Source of the DNA: Campylobacter lari
GTDB taxonomy: Bacteria; Campylobacterota; Campylobacteria; Campylobacterales; Campylobacteraceae
DNA length: 64,000 nucleotides
NCBI RefSeq assembly: GCF_001017575.1
Contig: NZ_CP011372.1
Coordinates: 682,001-746,000, forward strand
Reading direction: 5' to 3'
Shown: positions 30,429 through 41,116 of the stretch, piece by piece
Layout of the letters: every line of letters starts with the position of its first letter
How positions within the stretch are numbered: position 1 is the first letter of the stretch
The notes under the pieces: model-generated
What the model was told of the DNA's origin: nothing
Databases searched by the model: none
Seen by the model: the letters and a program-made list of their open reading frames with translations, nothing else
Translations under genes and position numbers: made by a program

Positions 30429-31648
30429 TGCTAAATTTAGACTTTAATGAAACTAAAATAGACATAATATATGAGTATGAAAACGAGCTTCCTGTAGTAT
30501 TTTTCAAACTCATTTTTAAAAATAGTGGAAAAATAGCAGAAAAACACAATAGAGGTTGTGCAAGTATGCTTGCTAGGATTTTAAACGAAGGAAGTAATGA
30601 TGAGTTTTTTAAAAGTTTAGAATACCGTGCTATAGAACTTTACGCTAAGGCTAGTTTTGAGCATTTTCAAATTAGTATTAAGTGCTTGAAAGAACATTTT
30701 GATTTTGCTTTAGAAAAATTGCAAGAATTGTTTTTAAATGTGCGTTTTGATGAAAAAATCTTACAAAGATTAAAAACTTTAGCTTTAGGTGAGCTTGCAA
30801 GTTTAAATACTGATTATGATTATCAAGCAAAAAGACTTTTAAATAAAAATGTTTTCAAAGATGAAATTTTTGCTAGTGGTCTTGATGGAACTAAAGAAAG
30901 CATAGAAAAGATTAGCTTAAAAGAATTGCAAGATTTTATGAGTGAAAATTTAGTACTTGATAATGCTTTATTTGTTTTTGGTGGAGATGTTAAAGAAGAT
31001 GAAGTGAAAGTTAAAACAGAAAAAATTTGCCAAATTCTAAAAAGAAACACTCCAAATCAAAATAAAAATTACAAACTCATTGATGAGAGTATAGAAGTAA
31101 GTGAGCAAAAAAGTACCGAGCAAGCTTATATATACTTTTGCTCCCCATTTAATATGCAAATTAATGATGAGAAAATGTATTTAGCTAAACTTGCTTTATT
31201 TATCTTGGGTCAAGGTGGTTTTGGTTCGCGTTTGATGGAAGAAGTGCGTGTGAAAAGAGGCTTGGCATATTCAGCATATGCTATGCTTGATGTAAATTTA
31301 AATTATAGTAGAGTTTTTGGGTATTTGCAAACTAAAAATGAAAGCTCTAATGAGGCTAAAACTTTAGTTAAGGAAGTTTTTGAAAACTTTGTCCAAAATG
31401 GAGTAAATGAAAAAGAATTTCAATTAGCTAAGCAATTTTTAGTAGGTTCTATGCCTTTAAGATATGAAAGTTTGGCTAAAAGACTAGATATAATGCTAAA
31501 TGAATATTTACATGGTTTAAAACTTGGAAATTTAAAAGAAGAAATGCAAAAGATCAAAAACACTACCTTAGATGAGTTAAATGACTTTATTAAAACACAT
31601 AGTGAAATTACAAAAGTGAGTTTTGCAAGTATAGAAAATGAAAGTTGA
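30428..31648 (+). CDS. M16-family peptidase-like protein lacking the zinc motif
   Basis: The 406-residue protein has the two-domain M16B layout, with GQGGFGSRLMEEVRVKRGLAYSAYA near residue 260 as the C-terminal domain signature. Where active members have HxxEH, this one reads GCASMLARILNEGS (from about residue 43), so the zinc ligands are absent and it is probably non-catalytic. Non-catalytic M16 proteins often act as partners of active subunits; no active partner lies next to it. It overlaps recG by 11 bp. Confidence 0.82.
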   Translation: MLNLDFNETKIDIIYEYENELPVVFFKLIFKNSGKIAEKHNRGCASMLARILNEGSNDEFFKSLEYRAIELYAKASFEHFQISIKCLKEHFDFALEKLQELFLNVRFDEKILQRLKTLALGELASLNTDYDYQAKRLLNKNVFKDEIFASGLDGTKESIEKISLKELQDFMSENLVLDNALFVFGGDVKEDEVKVKTEKICQILKRNTPNQNKNYKLIDESIEVSEQKSTEQAYIYFCSPFNMQINDEKMYLAKLALFILGQGGFGSRLMEEVRVKRGLAYSAYAMLDVNLNYSRVFGYLQTKNESSNEAKTLVKEVFENFVQNGVNEKEFQLAKQFLVGSMPLRYESLAKRLDIMLNEYLHGLKLGNLKEEMQKIKNTTLDELNDFIKTHSEITKVSFASIENES

Positions 31649-33461
31649 AGAAAAGGATTTAAAACTACTTCATGCTTTAGGGGTTAAAAATTGTATCGAT
31701 TTGGCTTTGATTTTGCCTAAAAAATTTGATGATTTTAGAATTTCAAAGTTTCCAAAAGATGCATTTTGTACCCAAAATGTAAAAATTATTAGCACGCAAA
31801 ATCATCACTCTCAGCTTTTTATACTTTGTGAATGTTTAGAATGGGGTATAAAAGCAAATATAGTAATCTTTCATCCTAATAAATGGCATTTTAAAATTTT
31901 TAAACATAATGCTTTAGTTTGTATCCATGCAAAGATGAATTTTTTTAATGGAGTTTGGCAGTTTATAAACCCAAAAATAGTAAAAAATATAGGTCAAATA
32001 GTCCCTAAATACCAAATTAGCTCTATTAAAGATGAAAGCATAAAAAAACTTATCTTAAAATATGTCAATGAAACTAATTTAAAAGCGCTAAATTTAGAAC
32101 AAAAATACATTAATTTGCTTTTAAATTTGCACAATTACGATGATTTGATTCTTTATGAAAATTTTAACTCCATAGTTAAAGATTTAAAATATATAGAAAT
32201 TTTTAATCATCTAAGGCGTTTAAAGGGCAAAAAAATATCACAAAATGCTTATAAAATAGAACTTTTTGATATAAGCTCTTGGCTTAAGGGTTTAGAATTT
32301 AACCCTACAAATGATCAGCTTTTAGCGATAGAAGATATTAAAAAAGACTTACGAAGTAAAGTCGCTAAAAGGCGTGTGGTGATGGGCGATGTGGGTTGTG
32401 GTAAGACTTTGGTTATACTTGCTGCAAGTTTGCTTGTATATCCTAAAAAGGCTATTTTAATGGCTCCAACTAGTATATTAGCAGAGCAAATTTATCATGA
32501 AGCAAAAAGACTTTTGCCTGATTTTGTTAATGTATTGCTTTTAAAAGGTGGTAAAAAAGATAAAGATTTAGCAAAATTAAAAGAACAAGCTCATTTTATC
32601 ATAGGTACACATGCGCTCATTCATCAAGAAGAATTTGAAGCAGTTTTAGTGATGATAGATGAGCAACATCGCTTTGGTTCTAATCAAAGACAAAAAATAA
32701 GCGAGCTTAGTAAAAACTCTCAATATGCTCCACATATCGTGCAATTTTCTGCTACGCCTATACCAAGAACGCTTTCTATGATACAAAGTGAGCTTGTAAA
32801 TTTTAGTTTTATTAAACAAATGCCTTTTAAAAAAGACATCAAAACTTTTTGCATACAAGATAAAGATTTTAAATATTTGCTTAAAAAAATCGATGATGAA
32901 CTAGCTAAAAATCACCAAGTAATCATCATTTATCCTTTGGTAAATGAAAGTGAAAATATAGATTATTTATCATTAGAACAAGCACAAGGATACTGGATAA
33001 ACAAATATAAAAATGTTTATATAACCCATGGAAAAGATAAAAATAAAGATCAAATTTTACAAGAATTTAGAGAAAAAGGCACGATTTTGCTTTCTACAAC
33101 GGTGGTTGAAGTGGGGATTTCTTTGCCAAGACTAAGCGTTATTGTAGTTGTTGGGGCTGAAAGACTTGGGCTTGCTACCTTACATCAGCTTCGAGGTAGG
33201 GTAGGTAGAGTAGGGCTTGAGAGCTTTTGTTATTTATACACTAAGCAAAAAGAAATTCCAAGCCGTTTGCTTGAATTTGCTAAAACTTTAGATGGATTTA
33301 AAATAGCTGAGCTTGATTTGAAAAATAGGCTAAGTGGGGATTTGCTAGATGGTAGAGTGCAGCATGGTAATCATTTTAAATTCTTTGATTTTGCAGATGA
33401 TGAAGAGTTAGTTTTAAAAGCAAAAGAAAGTATTAAAAATATGGAAAAAGAAAATGGATAA
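31638..33461 (+). CDS. recG: ATP-dependent DNA helicase RecG
   Basis: A 607-residue SF2 helicase, shorter than E. coli RecG (693) as in other epsilonproteobacteria. Motif I GDVGCGKT, motif II DEQHRFG, motif III FSATPIPRTL, and motif VI region LHQLRGRVGRVGL are all present. RecG remodels stalled forks and branch-migrates Holliday junctions. Overlaps its neighbours by 11 and 8 bp. Confidence 0.95.
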   Translation: MKVEEKDLKLLHALGVKNCIDLALILPKKFDDFRISKFPKDAFCTQNVKIISTQNHHSQLFILCECLEWGIKANIVIFHPNKWHFKIFKHNALVCIHAKMNFFNGVWQFINPKIVKNIGQIVPKYQISSIKDESIKKLILKYVNETNLKALNLEQKYINLLLNLHNYDDLILYENFNSIVKDLKYIEIFNHLRRLKGKKISQNAYKIELFDISSWLKGLEFNPTNDQLLAIEDIKKDLRSKVAKRRVVMGDVGCGKTLVILAASLLVYPKKAILMAPTSILAEQIYHEAKRLLPDFVNVLLLKGGKKDKDLAKLKEQAHFIIGTHALIHQEEFEAVLVMIDEQHRFGSNQRQKISELSKNSQYAPHIVQFSATPIPRTLSMIQSELVNFSFIKQMPFKKDIKTFCIQDKDFKYLLKKIDDELAKNHQVIIIYPLVNESENIDYLSLEQAQGYWINKYKNVYITHGKDKNKDQILQEFREKGTILLSTTVVEVGISLPRLSVIVVVGAERLGLATLHQLRGRVGRVGLESFCYLYTKQKEIPSRLLEFAKTLDGFKIAELDLKNRLSGDLLDGRVQHGNHFKFFDFADDEELVLKAKESIKNMEKENG

Positions 33462-34056
33462 ACATTTTGAAATTTTAATTTCTAAAGGCAAGAAAAAACA
33501 TTTTAACAAAGGGAATATTTTATTTTTTCAAGGTGAAAAAGCAAATAAAATTTACATTTTACTAAGTGGAAAAGTACGTATATATAAGGTAAATGCAAAG
33601 GGTTTTGAACTAACACTGCATACTCTAACTCCGGTGAATTTTATAGCCGAAATGCCTGTGTTTGAAGGTATTAATTACCCAGCTAATGCTATTTGTGAGC
33701 AAGATTGTGAAATTTGTGTTTTTGATTTTGATGAATTTAAAAAATTATGCTTGGAAAATGGAGAATTTAGCTTTTTGCTTCTGACTTCTTTAATCGGTAA
33801 AATTCGAATTTTAGAAAATTTCATCAGACAAAAATCTTTGGATTTAAAGTCAAGACTAGTCAGCTTTTTACTAGAAAATGAAGAAAAACTACAAAATTTA
33901 AAACAAAAAGAAATCGCTGTGATTTTGAATTTACCCCCAGAATCCTTGTCACGTTTTTTAAAAGAATTAAAACAAAATGAGCTTATTTGTACAAATAAAG
34001 GTAAAATAGCAATTTTAAATAAAGAAAAAATGCAAAATTTAATTAAGTCTTTTTAA
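33454..34056 (+). CDS. nssR: Crp/Fnr-family regulator, probable NssR
   Basis: A 200-residue regulator with a cyclic-nucleotide-binding-like domain (residues 15-110, FFQGEKANKIYILLSGKVRIY) and a C-terminal helix-turn-helix (EIAVILNLPPESLSRFLKEL). No cysteine cluster of Fnr type is seen near the N-terminus. Position after recG and before the amino-acid ABC genes equals that of NssR (Cj0466), the nitrosative-stress activator of the globins Cgb and Ctb in C. jejuni. The ctb gene that adjoins nssR there is absent here. The symbol rests mostly on synteny. Confidence 0.65.
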   Translation: MDKHFEILISKGKKKHFNKGNILFFQGEKANKIYILLSGKVRIYKVNAKGFELTLHTLTPVNFIAEMPVFEGINYPANAICEQDCEICVFDFDEFKKLCLENGEFSFLLLTSLIGKIRILENFIRQKSLDLKSRLVSFLLENEEKLQNLKQKEIAVILNLPPESLSRFLKELKQNELICTNKGKIAILNKEKMQNLIKSF

Positions 34057-34099
34057 GTCTTATTTGTTACAATATTGTATTTAAAGTATGGAAGGTTTT

Positions 34100-34747
34100 A
34101 TGGATTTTGATTTTTTAATCAAGTTTAGCCCTATGTTTATACAAGCTTCTTGGCTTACTTTAAAACTTGCTATTTATGGGGTGTTTTTTTCATTTTTAGT
34201 AGGTTTATTTTGTGTGGGAGTAAGTTATTTTAAATTTTCTTTTTTAAATACAATCTGTAAAATTTACATAGAATTTTCAAGAAACACACCTTTATTAATC
34301 CAACTTTTCTTTTTATATTATGCTTTGCCTGAGTTTGGGATACACCTTAGTTCTTTTGCATGTGCTGTGATAGGACTTAGTTTTTTAGGTGGTTCTTATA
34401 TGGCTGAAAGTTTAAGAGCGGGTATGGAAGCGGTGAAAAAACAACAATACGAATCAGGACTTTCTTTGGGTTTGAGTAAATGGCAAAATTTTCGTTATGT
34501 AATCATACCTCAAGCTTTGGGTATAGCTATGCCAAGCATTAGTGCTAATATCATTTTTTTACTCAAAGAAACTTCAGTGGTAAGTATTATTGCTTTAGCG
34601 GATTTAGTATATGTGGCTAAAGATCTTATAGGGCTTTATTATAAAAGTAATGAAGCATTATTTGCTTTGGTGTTTTGTTATTTGATTTTGATTTTACCTT
34701 TATCTTTAGTGTTAAACCGTATAGAAAAAAGGTTAAATTATGTTTGA
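34100..34747 (+). CDS. Amino-acid ABC transporter permease 1
   Basis: A polar-amino-acid (HisMQ-type) permease of about 215 residues with membrane segments and the EAA-like cytoplasmic loop QQYESGLSLGLSKWQNFRYVIIPQA. ATG 34100 is chosen because GGAAGG lies just before it; ATG 34088 would add four residues. With the next three genes it forms an importer for which CjaA is the likely binding protein. The stop overlaps the next gene by 8 bp. Confidence 0.88.
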   Translation: MDFDFLIKFSPMFIQASWLTLKLAIYGVFFSFLVGLFCVGVSYFKFSFLNTICKIYIEFSRNTPLLIQLFFLYYALPEFGIHLSSFACAVIGLSFLGGSYMAESLRAGMEAVKKQQYESGLSLGLSKWQNFRYVIIPQALGIAMPSISANIIFLLKETSVVSIIALADLVYVAKDLIGLYYKSNEALFALVFCYLILILPLSLVLNRIEKRLNYV

Positions 34748-35399
34748 AATTTTAAATCAAGATACCTTTTTTAGACTAGCACAAGGCTTAAAGGTTACTT
34801 TAGAGCTTTCGTTAATTAGTGTTTTGATTTCACTTATAGGGGGAGTGTTTTTTGGAATTTTAATGCATTCTAAAAATAAAATCCTTTATGCTTTTTGTCG
34901 TTTTATGCTTGAGTTTGTGCGTATTATGCCTTTGATTGTTTGGCTTTTTATAGTGCATTTTGGCTTGGCGAAATGGTTTGGATGGCATTTGAGTGCTTTG
35001 GGTTCAAGTATTATTGTTTTTAGTATATGGGGCGTGTTTGAGATGATGGATTTGGTTAGATCATCTTTATCAAGCATACCAAAACACCAGTATGAATCAG
35101 GACTTTCACTAGGTTTTAATAAATTTGAAGTTTATCTTTTTATCATTATACCTTTATCTTTAAGAAGATTATTACCAATGAGTATCAATCTCTTTACAAG
35201 AATTATCAAAAGTACTTCAGTGATTTATCTCATCGGCGGTATAGAGCTTATTAAAGTAGGCCAACAAGTGATCGAGCTAAATTTATTTCAAAACTCTTAT
35301 GCTGCTTTTGTGATTTATGGTTTGATTTTATTGATTTATTTTATACTTTGCTATCCTTTGTCGGTATATTCAAAGTTTTTAGAGAAAAAATGGAGCTAA
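34740..35399 (+). CDS. Amino-acid ABC transporter permease 2
   Basis: A 219-residue partner permease of the same HisMQ family, with the coupling loop HQYESGLSLGFNKFEVYLFIIIPLSLR that contacts the ATPase. Two non-identical permeases form the channel. It overlaps permease 1 and is one base before the ATPase gene. Confidence 0.88.
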   Translation: MFEILNQDTFFRLAQGLKVTLELSLISVLISLIGGVFFGILMHSKNKILYAFCRFMLEFVRIMPLIVWLFIVHFGLAKWFGWHLSALGSSIIVFSIWGVFEMMDLVRSSLSSIPKHQYESGLSLGFNKFEVYLFIIIPLSLRRLLPMSINLFTRIIKSTSVIYLIGGIELIKVGQQVIELNLFQNSYAAFVIYGLILLIYFILCYPLSVYSKFLEKKWS

Positions 35400-35400
35400 T

Positions 35401-36138
35401 ATGAGCATTTTAAAAATACAAAATTTACAAAAATACTATGATGATCATCATGTTTTAAAAGATATAAATTTAGAAGTAAATCAAAAAGAAGTAGTGGTTA
35501 TACTAGGTCCAAGTGGTTGTGGGAAATCTACGCTTTTAAGATGTATTAATGGTTTGGAAGAAATGGCTGATGGGGCTATTTTTGTAGATGATGAAAAAAT
35601 TGATAAAAATTATAAAAAATGGACTCAAATTCGCCAAAAAATAGGCATGGTATTTCAATCTTATGAACTTTTTGATCATTTAAATGTGGAGCAAAATATA
35701 CTCTTAGGGCCTTTAAAGGTGCAAAAAAGAAAAAAAGAAGAGGTTTTAGAAGAAGCTAAATACTGGCTTGATAGAGTAGGGCTTTTGCATAAATTAAAAG
35801 CCTATCCTAAAGAATTAAGTGGTGGACAAAAACAACGCATAGCCATAGTTAGAAGCCTTTGTATGAATCCTGAAATCATGCTTTTTGATGAAGTTACAGC
35901 AGCGCTTGATCCTGAAATTGTGCGTGAGGTTTTAGACGTGATTTTAAATTTAGCAAAAGATGGTATGACTATGCTTATAGTTACACATGAAATGGGTTTT
36001 GCTAGAGCAGTTGCTGATAAAATAGTTTTTATGGATGATGGAAAAATAGTAGAAATTTCAAAGCCCGATGAATTTTTTGAAAATCCAAAAACTGATCGTG
36101 CGAAGAAATTTCTCAATTTGTTTGATTTTCATCGTTAA
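35401..36138 (+). CDS. Amino-acid ABC transporter ATP-binding protein
   Basis: A 245-residue GlnQ-type ATPase: Walker A GPSGCGKST near residue 42, Q-loop MVFQSYELFDH, signature LSGGQKQR, Walker B IMLFDEVTAALDPE, and H-loop VTHEMGF. It powers import by the two permeases upstream. A 76-bp gap separates it from the binding-protein gene, possibly with an extra promoter, as expected for an abundant binding protein. Confidence 0.93.
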   Translation: MSILKIQNLQKYYDDHHVLKDINLEVNQKEVVVILGPSGCGKSTLLRCINGLEEMADGAIFVDDEKIDKNYKKWTQIRQKIGMVFQSYELFDHLNVEQNILLGPLKVQKRKKEEVLEEAKYWLDRVGLLHKLKAYPKELSGGQKQRIAIVRSLCMNPEIMLFDEVTAALDPEIVREVLDVILNLAKDGMTMLIVTHEMGFARAVADKIVFMDDGKIVEISKPDEFFENPKTDRAKKFLNLFDFHR

Positions 36139-36214
36139 TTTTATTTTAGAAAAGATTTGTTTAAAAAATTAATATAAGGTTTAAAAATTTAAATTTCAAT
36201 CATAAGGAAAAAAT

Positions 36215-37042
36215 ATGAAAAAGATTTTTCTTTTATCGTTTTTAATGGCACTTTTTTTTAGTGCATGCTCAAATTCAAGCTCTAATGAAAACTCTATAGA
36301 GAAAATCAAACAGCAAGGTGCTATCCGCATAGGTGTGTTTGGTGATAAACCTCCATTTGGTTACTTAGATGCTCAAGGAAAAAATCAAGGCTATGATGTG
36401 TATTTTGCAAAGCGTATTGCTAAAGAACTTTTAGGGGATGAGTCTAAAGTACAATTTGTTTTAGTTGAAGCAGCAAACAGAGTAGAATTTTTAGAATCAA
36501 ATAAAGTAGATTTAATCTTAGCAAATTTTACTAAAACTCCAGAAAGAGAAGCTGTGGTGGATTTTGCTTTTCCTTATATGAAAGTTGCTCTTGGGGTGGT
36601 AGCTCCTAAAGGATCAGATATCAAAACTATAGATGATTTAAAAAGCAAAACTTTGATTTTAAATAAAGGTACAACAGCTGATGCGTATTTTACAAAAAAT
36701 ATGCCAGAAATTAAAACGATTAAATTTGATCAAAACACAGAAACCTTTGCAGCTTTAATCGGTAAAAGAGGCGATGCGCTAAGTCATGATAATGCATTGC
36801 TTTTTGCTTGGGCTAAAGAAAATCCCAATTTTGAAGTAGTGATTAAAGAACTTGGAAATCATGATGTTATAGCTCCTGCTGTAAAAAAAGGCGATGAAGC
36901 TATGTTGAAATTTATCAATGATTTGATTGTAAAATTACAAAATGAGCAGTTTTTTCACAAAGCTTATGATGAAACCTTAAAGCCATTTTTTAGCGATGAT
37001 ATAAAAGCTGATGATGTAGTAATAGAAGGTGGCAAAATTTAA
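36215..37042 (+). CDS. cjaA: CjaA, cysteine-binding lipoprotein
   Basis: A 275-residue solute-binding protein close to C. jejuni CjaA: RIGVFGDKPPFGY, VQFVLVEAANRVEFL, NKGTTADAYF, and the end KADDVVIEGGKI. The signal peptide finishes in a lipobox (FSAC), so it is an inner-membrane-anchored lipoprotein. The C. jejuni protein binds cysteine and is a known surface-exposed antigen. It follows the ABC genes and precedes cjaB by 2 bp. Confidence 0.93.
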   Translation: MKKIFLLSFLMALFFSACSNSSSNENSIEKIKQQGAIRIGVFGDKPPFGYLDAQGKNQGYDVYFAKRIAKELLGDESKVQFVLVEAANRVEFLESNKVDLILANFTKTPEREAVVDFAFPYMKVALGVVAPKGSDIKTIDDLKSKTLILNKGTTADAYFTKNMPEIKTIKFDQNTETFAALIGKRGDALSHDNALLFAWAKENPNFEVVIKELGNHDVIAPAVKKGDEAMLKFINDLIVKLQNEQFFHKAYDETLKPFFSDDIKADDVVIEGGKI

Positions 37043-37044
37043 TA

Positions 37045-38265
37045 ATGCAAAAAGCCTTTAAAAATACCATCTATGCTTCTTTAGGTGGTATTTTAGAATT
37101 TTATGATTTTGTTTTATTTATCTTCTTTGCAAGTGTTTTTGCAAAAATTTTCTTTCCTCAAAACGATGATTTTTGGCCATTAATCTATACTTATGTAGCC
37201 TTTGGAGCAGGATATTTAGCTAGACCTTTTGGTGCTGTTGTTTTAGCACATTTTGCAGATATTAAAGGGCGTAAGAATGTTTTTTATGTCAGTATGCTTT
37301 TAATGGTCGTACCAAGTTTTGTTTTGGCCTTTTTACCTACTTATGAAAGCATAGGACTTTTAGCTACTTTTATGCTTTTTATCATACGGATAGCTCAAGG
37401 GCTAGCCATAGGAGCTGAAGTGAGTGGTGCTTGGATTTTTGTGAGCGAATTTGTGAGTAAAAAAAGACTTGGCTTGGCACTTGGTTTTATTTCAGCGACT
37501 TTAACTTTAGGTTTATTACTCGGAAATTTAGCGACTTTAAGTATATATGCGTATTTTGATAAAGAAGAAGTAGAAAGCTTTGCTTGGAGAATTCCTTTTT
37601 TTATAGGAGGATTTTTTGGTATTTTAGCCTTATTTTTGCGTACAAAACTTAACGAAACACCAGCTTTTAAAAACATAAAAGAAAAAGAAAAAATTTTAAA
37701 TTTTCCACTTTTGCAAGCTTTAAAAACACATAAGAAAAGTATGTTAATATGCGCTTTACTTACTGTGGTTTTAACAAGCGGAGTAGCTACTTTAATGATA
37801 CTACCACAATATTTTGAAAGCTTATTGGGAGTTAGTAAAACTACTGCTTTGACATATCAAAATTTGGCCATAGTGATGATCATACTAGGAAGTTTAGTGC
37901 AAGGTTATTTGGCTGATTTATTAGGACATTTTAAAATTTGTTTGATTTTCACTTTAATTTTTGGAATTTTTGGTATAGCTTTTAGCTTTTATAATGAGTG
38001 GTTTTTGTTATTTTATTTGCTTGCTTGTTTTGCACAAGGTATTATAACTTTTGCTCCTATTTTTATGACTCAAATTTTTACTACAGAGTTAAGATCAAGC
38101 GGTCTTTCTTTTGCTTATAATATTTCTTATGCGATTTTAGGCTTTTTAACACCCTTTATCGTTAATTTTATGTATGAGAAATATTTTTATTTTTATATAT
38201 TTTTTGTGTTTATTACTAGTTTGATAAGTATGTTTTTGGTAAAAAAATATATTAAAATTTTATAA
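37045..38265 (+). CDS. cjaB: CjaB, MFS transporter of the metabolite:H+ symporter type
   Basis: A 406-residue protein with about 12 membrane segments and MHS-family motifs near the N-terminus (SLGGILEFYDFVLF, GAGYLARPFGAVVLAHFADIKGRKNVFY). Homologues include ProP and KgtP. Its position immediately after cjaA matches the cjaAB pair of C. jejuni. Substrate unknown. The second TPS cassette begins 44 bp after its stop. Confidence 0.88.
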   Translation: MQKAFKNTIYASLGGILEFYDFVLFIFFASVFAKIFFPQNDDFWPLIYTYVAFGAGYLARPFGAVVLAHFADIKGRKNVFYVSMLLMVVPSFVLAFLPTYESIGLLATFMLFIIRIAQGLAIGAEVSGAWIFVSEFVSKKRLGLALGFISATLTLGLLLGNLATLSIYAYFDKEEVESFAWRIPFFIGGFFGILALFLRTKLNETPAFKNIKEKEKILNFPLLQALKTHKKSMLICALLTVVLTSGVATLMILPQYFESLLGVSKTTALTYQNLAIVMIILGSLVQGYLADLLGHFKICLIFTLIFGIFGIAFSFYNEWFLLFYLLACFAQGIITFAPIFMTQIFTTELRSSGLSFAYNISYAILGFLTPFIVNFMYEKYFYFYIFFVFITSLISMFLVKKYIKIL

Positions 38266-38477
38266 TATTTTTTTCTTTCAAACTGCTATTTTTAGGATAT
38301 TTATAAATTTCAAACAATTTTTATCTTAAATATCTTTAAGCTTAAATTTATAAATATAGTATTAACATTTCTTAATTGTTATTATTATATTAGTAATAAT
38401 GATTACAAAAATAATTCATTGTTAACAAGCAATAAATCAATCAAACACATTAATCATTTTTCGAAAGGACTTTTTCA

Positions 38478-41091
38478 ATGCATATAAGCACAGCTAAAAA
38501 TCGCCTCACGGGGGGGGGGATACGATAATTTTCGTTTTAACTCAAATACTTTAAATTCTTTAAAAAACTATAAAAACTCTAATCTTTTAAAACTTTCTTT
38601 ATTTACTATTTTTTCACTAAGTTCTTTAGAAGCAGCCACCCAAGCAAATTATGATAAAACTTCTAATGCTTATATAATTAAAAAACACCATTATGAGAAC
38701 AATGATGTCTATGATTATAATCTTGATACTTATAAACTCTTAAGTGGTAAAAACTTCTATGGTCAAATGGCTACTAATAAAAATCTTTCAAATATCACTT
38801 TAATCTATGATAATCCTAAAGATAAAGCTCATGCAAAAATGAATGATTTATATTTTAAGCAAGACATACTTACTCCAAGTATTAAAGAAGATATTTTTGT
38901 AGTTAATGGATTTCATAGTTCTAACTCAGCTAATACTACCCTAAATCAAATTAGCTATATACCTTTTTTAGTTTCTGCTTATACTTTTAATGCAAAAGCT
39001 AATAATAATACCTTAGTATTAAAAGCAGGGGAATTATCTTCAGTATATTATTTAAAACCTACCGATAAAGAAGTAATTAATCCTAAAGCTAGTGGTTTGG
39101 ATAATAAATATAATTTTTTAATCACTCCAGCTATAGCTAGAAAAGGTGAAGTAAGTAATAATACTTTAAATTTCTTAAAAGATGCCTATGTAAATATGGG
39201 TGTTGAAAACACCTATACCTTACCTTTAAATGGTGCTCCTTATGTATTAGGTGCTTTTGGTGTGGATGCTAATGCTAATAATAATACAGTTATATTAAAT
39301 AAAGGCGTAAAGATAGACTTTCATACTACCCCTTATAGACAAAGCACTTTAGGGGATAATATCTTTGATGAGAGAATGACTCATGTAAATGGAGCCATTA
39401 CTTATAATGCTAATGCTAAAAATAATAAAGTTATTATAGATGGAGCTTCTTTATTAGTCCATGGTCCAAGTGGAGCATATTCAACATCAGCTGCTACTCA
39501 CTTAGGAGGAGCTTTTGTGGATGTTAATAATAATCAAAGCTATGAAGTAAGTAATAATAGTGTATTAATCAATGATTTAAAACTAGATTTAAGAGTAGAT
39601 ACTAAAAATACCCCATTAGCTTATAATGCTGTCTTAGTAGGAGAAATCTATGGGGGTAAAATCATACAAGGTAATGCTTATAAAAACACCATAGATATAA
39701 AAGACTTACAAACCTTATTAGCATTAAATACTAATGTAGAGGTAAAAGCTCTTTTAGACTTTTATGCAGGTATTACTAATAATGGTATAGCTAATGATAA
39801 TAGCATTAGCATTAATCTAAAAAAACCATTTGAAATTAATTCTAATTTTACAGGTAAAAATGAGTTTAATCTTTATGGTGGGGTAGCGACTAAAGGAGCT
39901 AATAGAAATAGTATTCATATCAATGGGGATTTAACCCAAGGTATTACTGTTGAAAATCATCAAGATAAAATTCAAATCACAGCAGCACAAACTCTAAGTT
40001 CTAAAGCAAATAATAATAGCATTAATATTAAAAACTCAAACATTGCTATGCCTTTATATTTATATGGAGTAAGCAAGGTTAGTTTAAATGATAAAGATTA
40101 TTATGCAAGTAGTGCTAATGCTAATAGTATAGTTTTAGATAATGTAAAATCAGGTAGAAATCTCACTGCTATTATAGAAGCTGATAATTTAGAAAAAAAC
40201 ACTATAAAATATAATCTTGTGCAATCTTTATCAAATGCTTCTAATATAGATAAAGGTTCTAAAATCATTTTAAGAGCTAATGAAAATGCTAATGATAATA
40301 CTTTAAATATTAAAGATTATTCAAGTGCGGCTAGTTCTAATGTTTATGTTATTAATGCTAATACTGAAAGTGCTAATAATACTTTTATCTTTGATAATCT
40401 AGCCCTAGGCACAGCTTCTGATAAAAGAGAAGGTGAAGTAGTAATTAGTGCAGGTATAGCTAAGAACACTCATGATAATTATACTCATATAAATAATTTA
40501 AATATAGATGAGTATAAAAACAACAAAGCTATATTTATAAGTGCTTCTGGTGTATATAGTGAAAATGATAAAAGCTATAATAATACCTTATATCTAAGTG
40601 GTAATACTAATATTTTTAATAATACTAATATAGATGTATTAGCAGGTAGCTTTTTACAAACTAAAGAAGATAATAACTTTGTATCAAAAGCTCTAATGCA
40701 TAAAAGTGGCACTAATAATCATTTAGTATTAAATACAAATATAAAAGCAAATACTATCAATAACTTTGATCATTATAGCTTTATCTTAAAAGATGATACT
40801 AAAACTTATTTAAGTGCTAAAGAAGCTATTAATCTTTCTAAAGATAGTTCTATTAATGTATATACAAACAATAATGTAAAAAATAAAAGCTTTATTTTAA
40901 TGCAAAGTGAAAAAGGCTTTGTAGATGCAAACAATAAACAACTAAATCAAAAAGACTTACAAAGCTTATTAGAAACTATTACTAAAAATAATCAAAGCTT
41001 ACATAAAAACATCAAAGCAAAAGTTCAAAAAGCTAAATATACTCTAAGTGTAAGTAAAGATGCAAAAAGCATAGTAGTGAATTTAAACTAA
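38478..41091 (+). CDS. Phase-variable secreted beta-solenoid protein, copy 2 (OFF frame)
   Basis: This gene appears identical in sequence to 13944-16557, including upstream DNA and a run of 10 G at 38510-38519 that puts the ATG out of frame with the rest. With 9 G it would give the same 870-residue protein with signal peptide and Asn-rich beta-strand repeats. The 774-codon stretch from 38767 is the downstream part only. Having both copies OFF means no signal-bearing product from either locus in this sequence, although mixed tract lengths within the population are likely. Function unknown. Confidence 0.8.
38510..38519 (+). repeat. Poly-G phase-variation tract (10 G), copy 2
   Basis: Same position and length as the tract in copy 1, 32 bases after the ATG. 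Loss of one G, or gain of two, restores the frame. Confidence 0.9.
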
Positions 41092-41116
41092 AGCAATATA
41101 CCAAAAAGGATTAATT

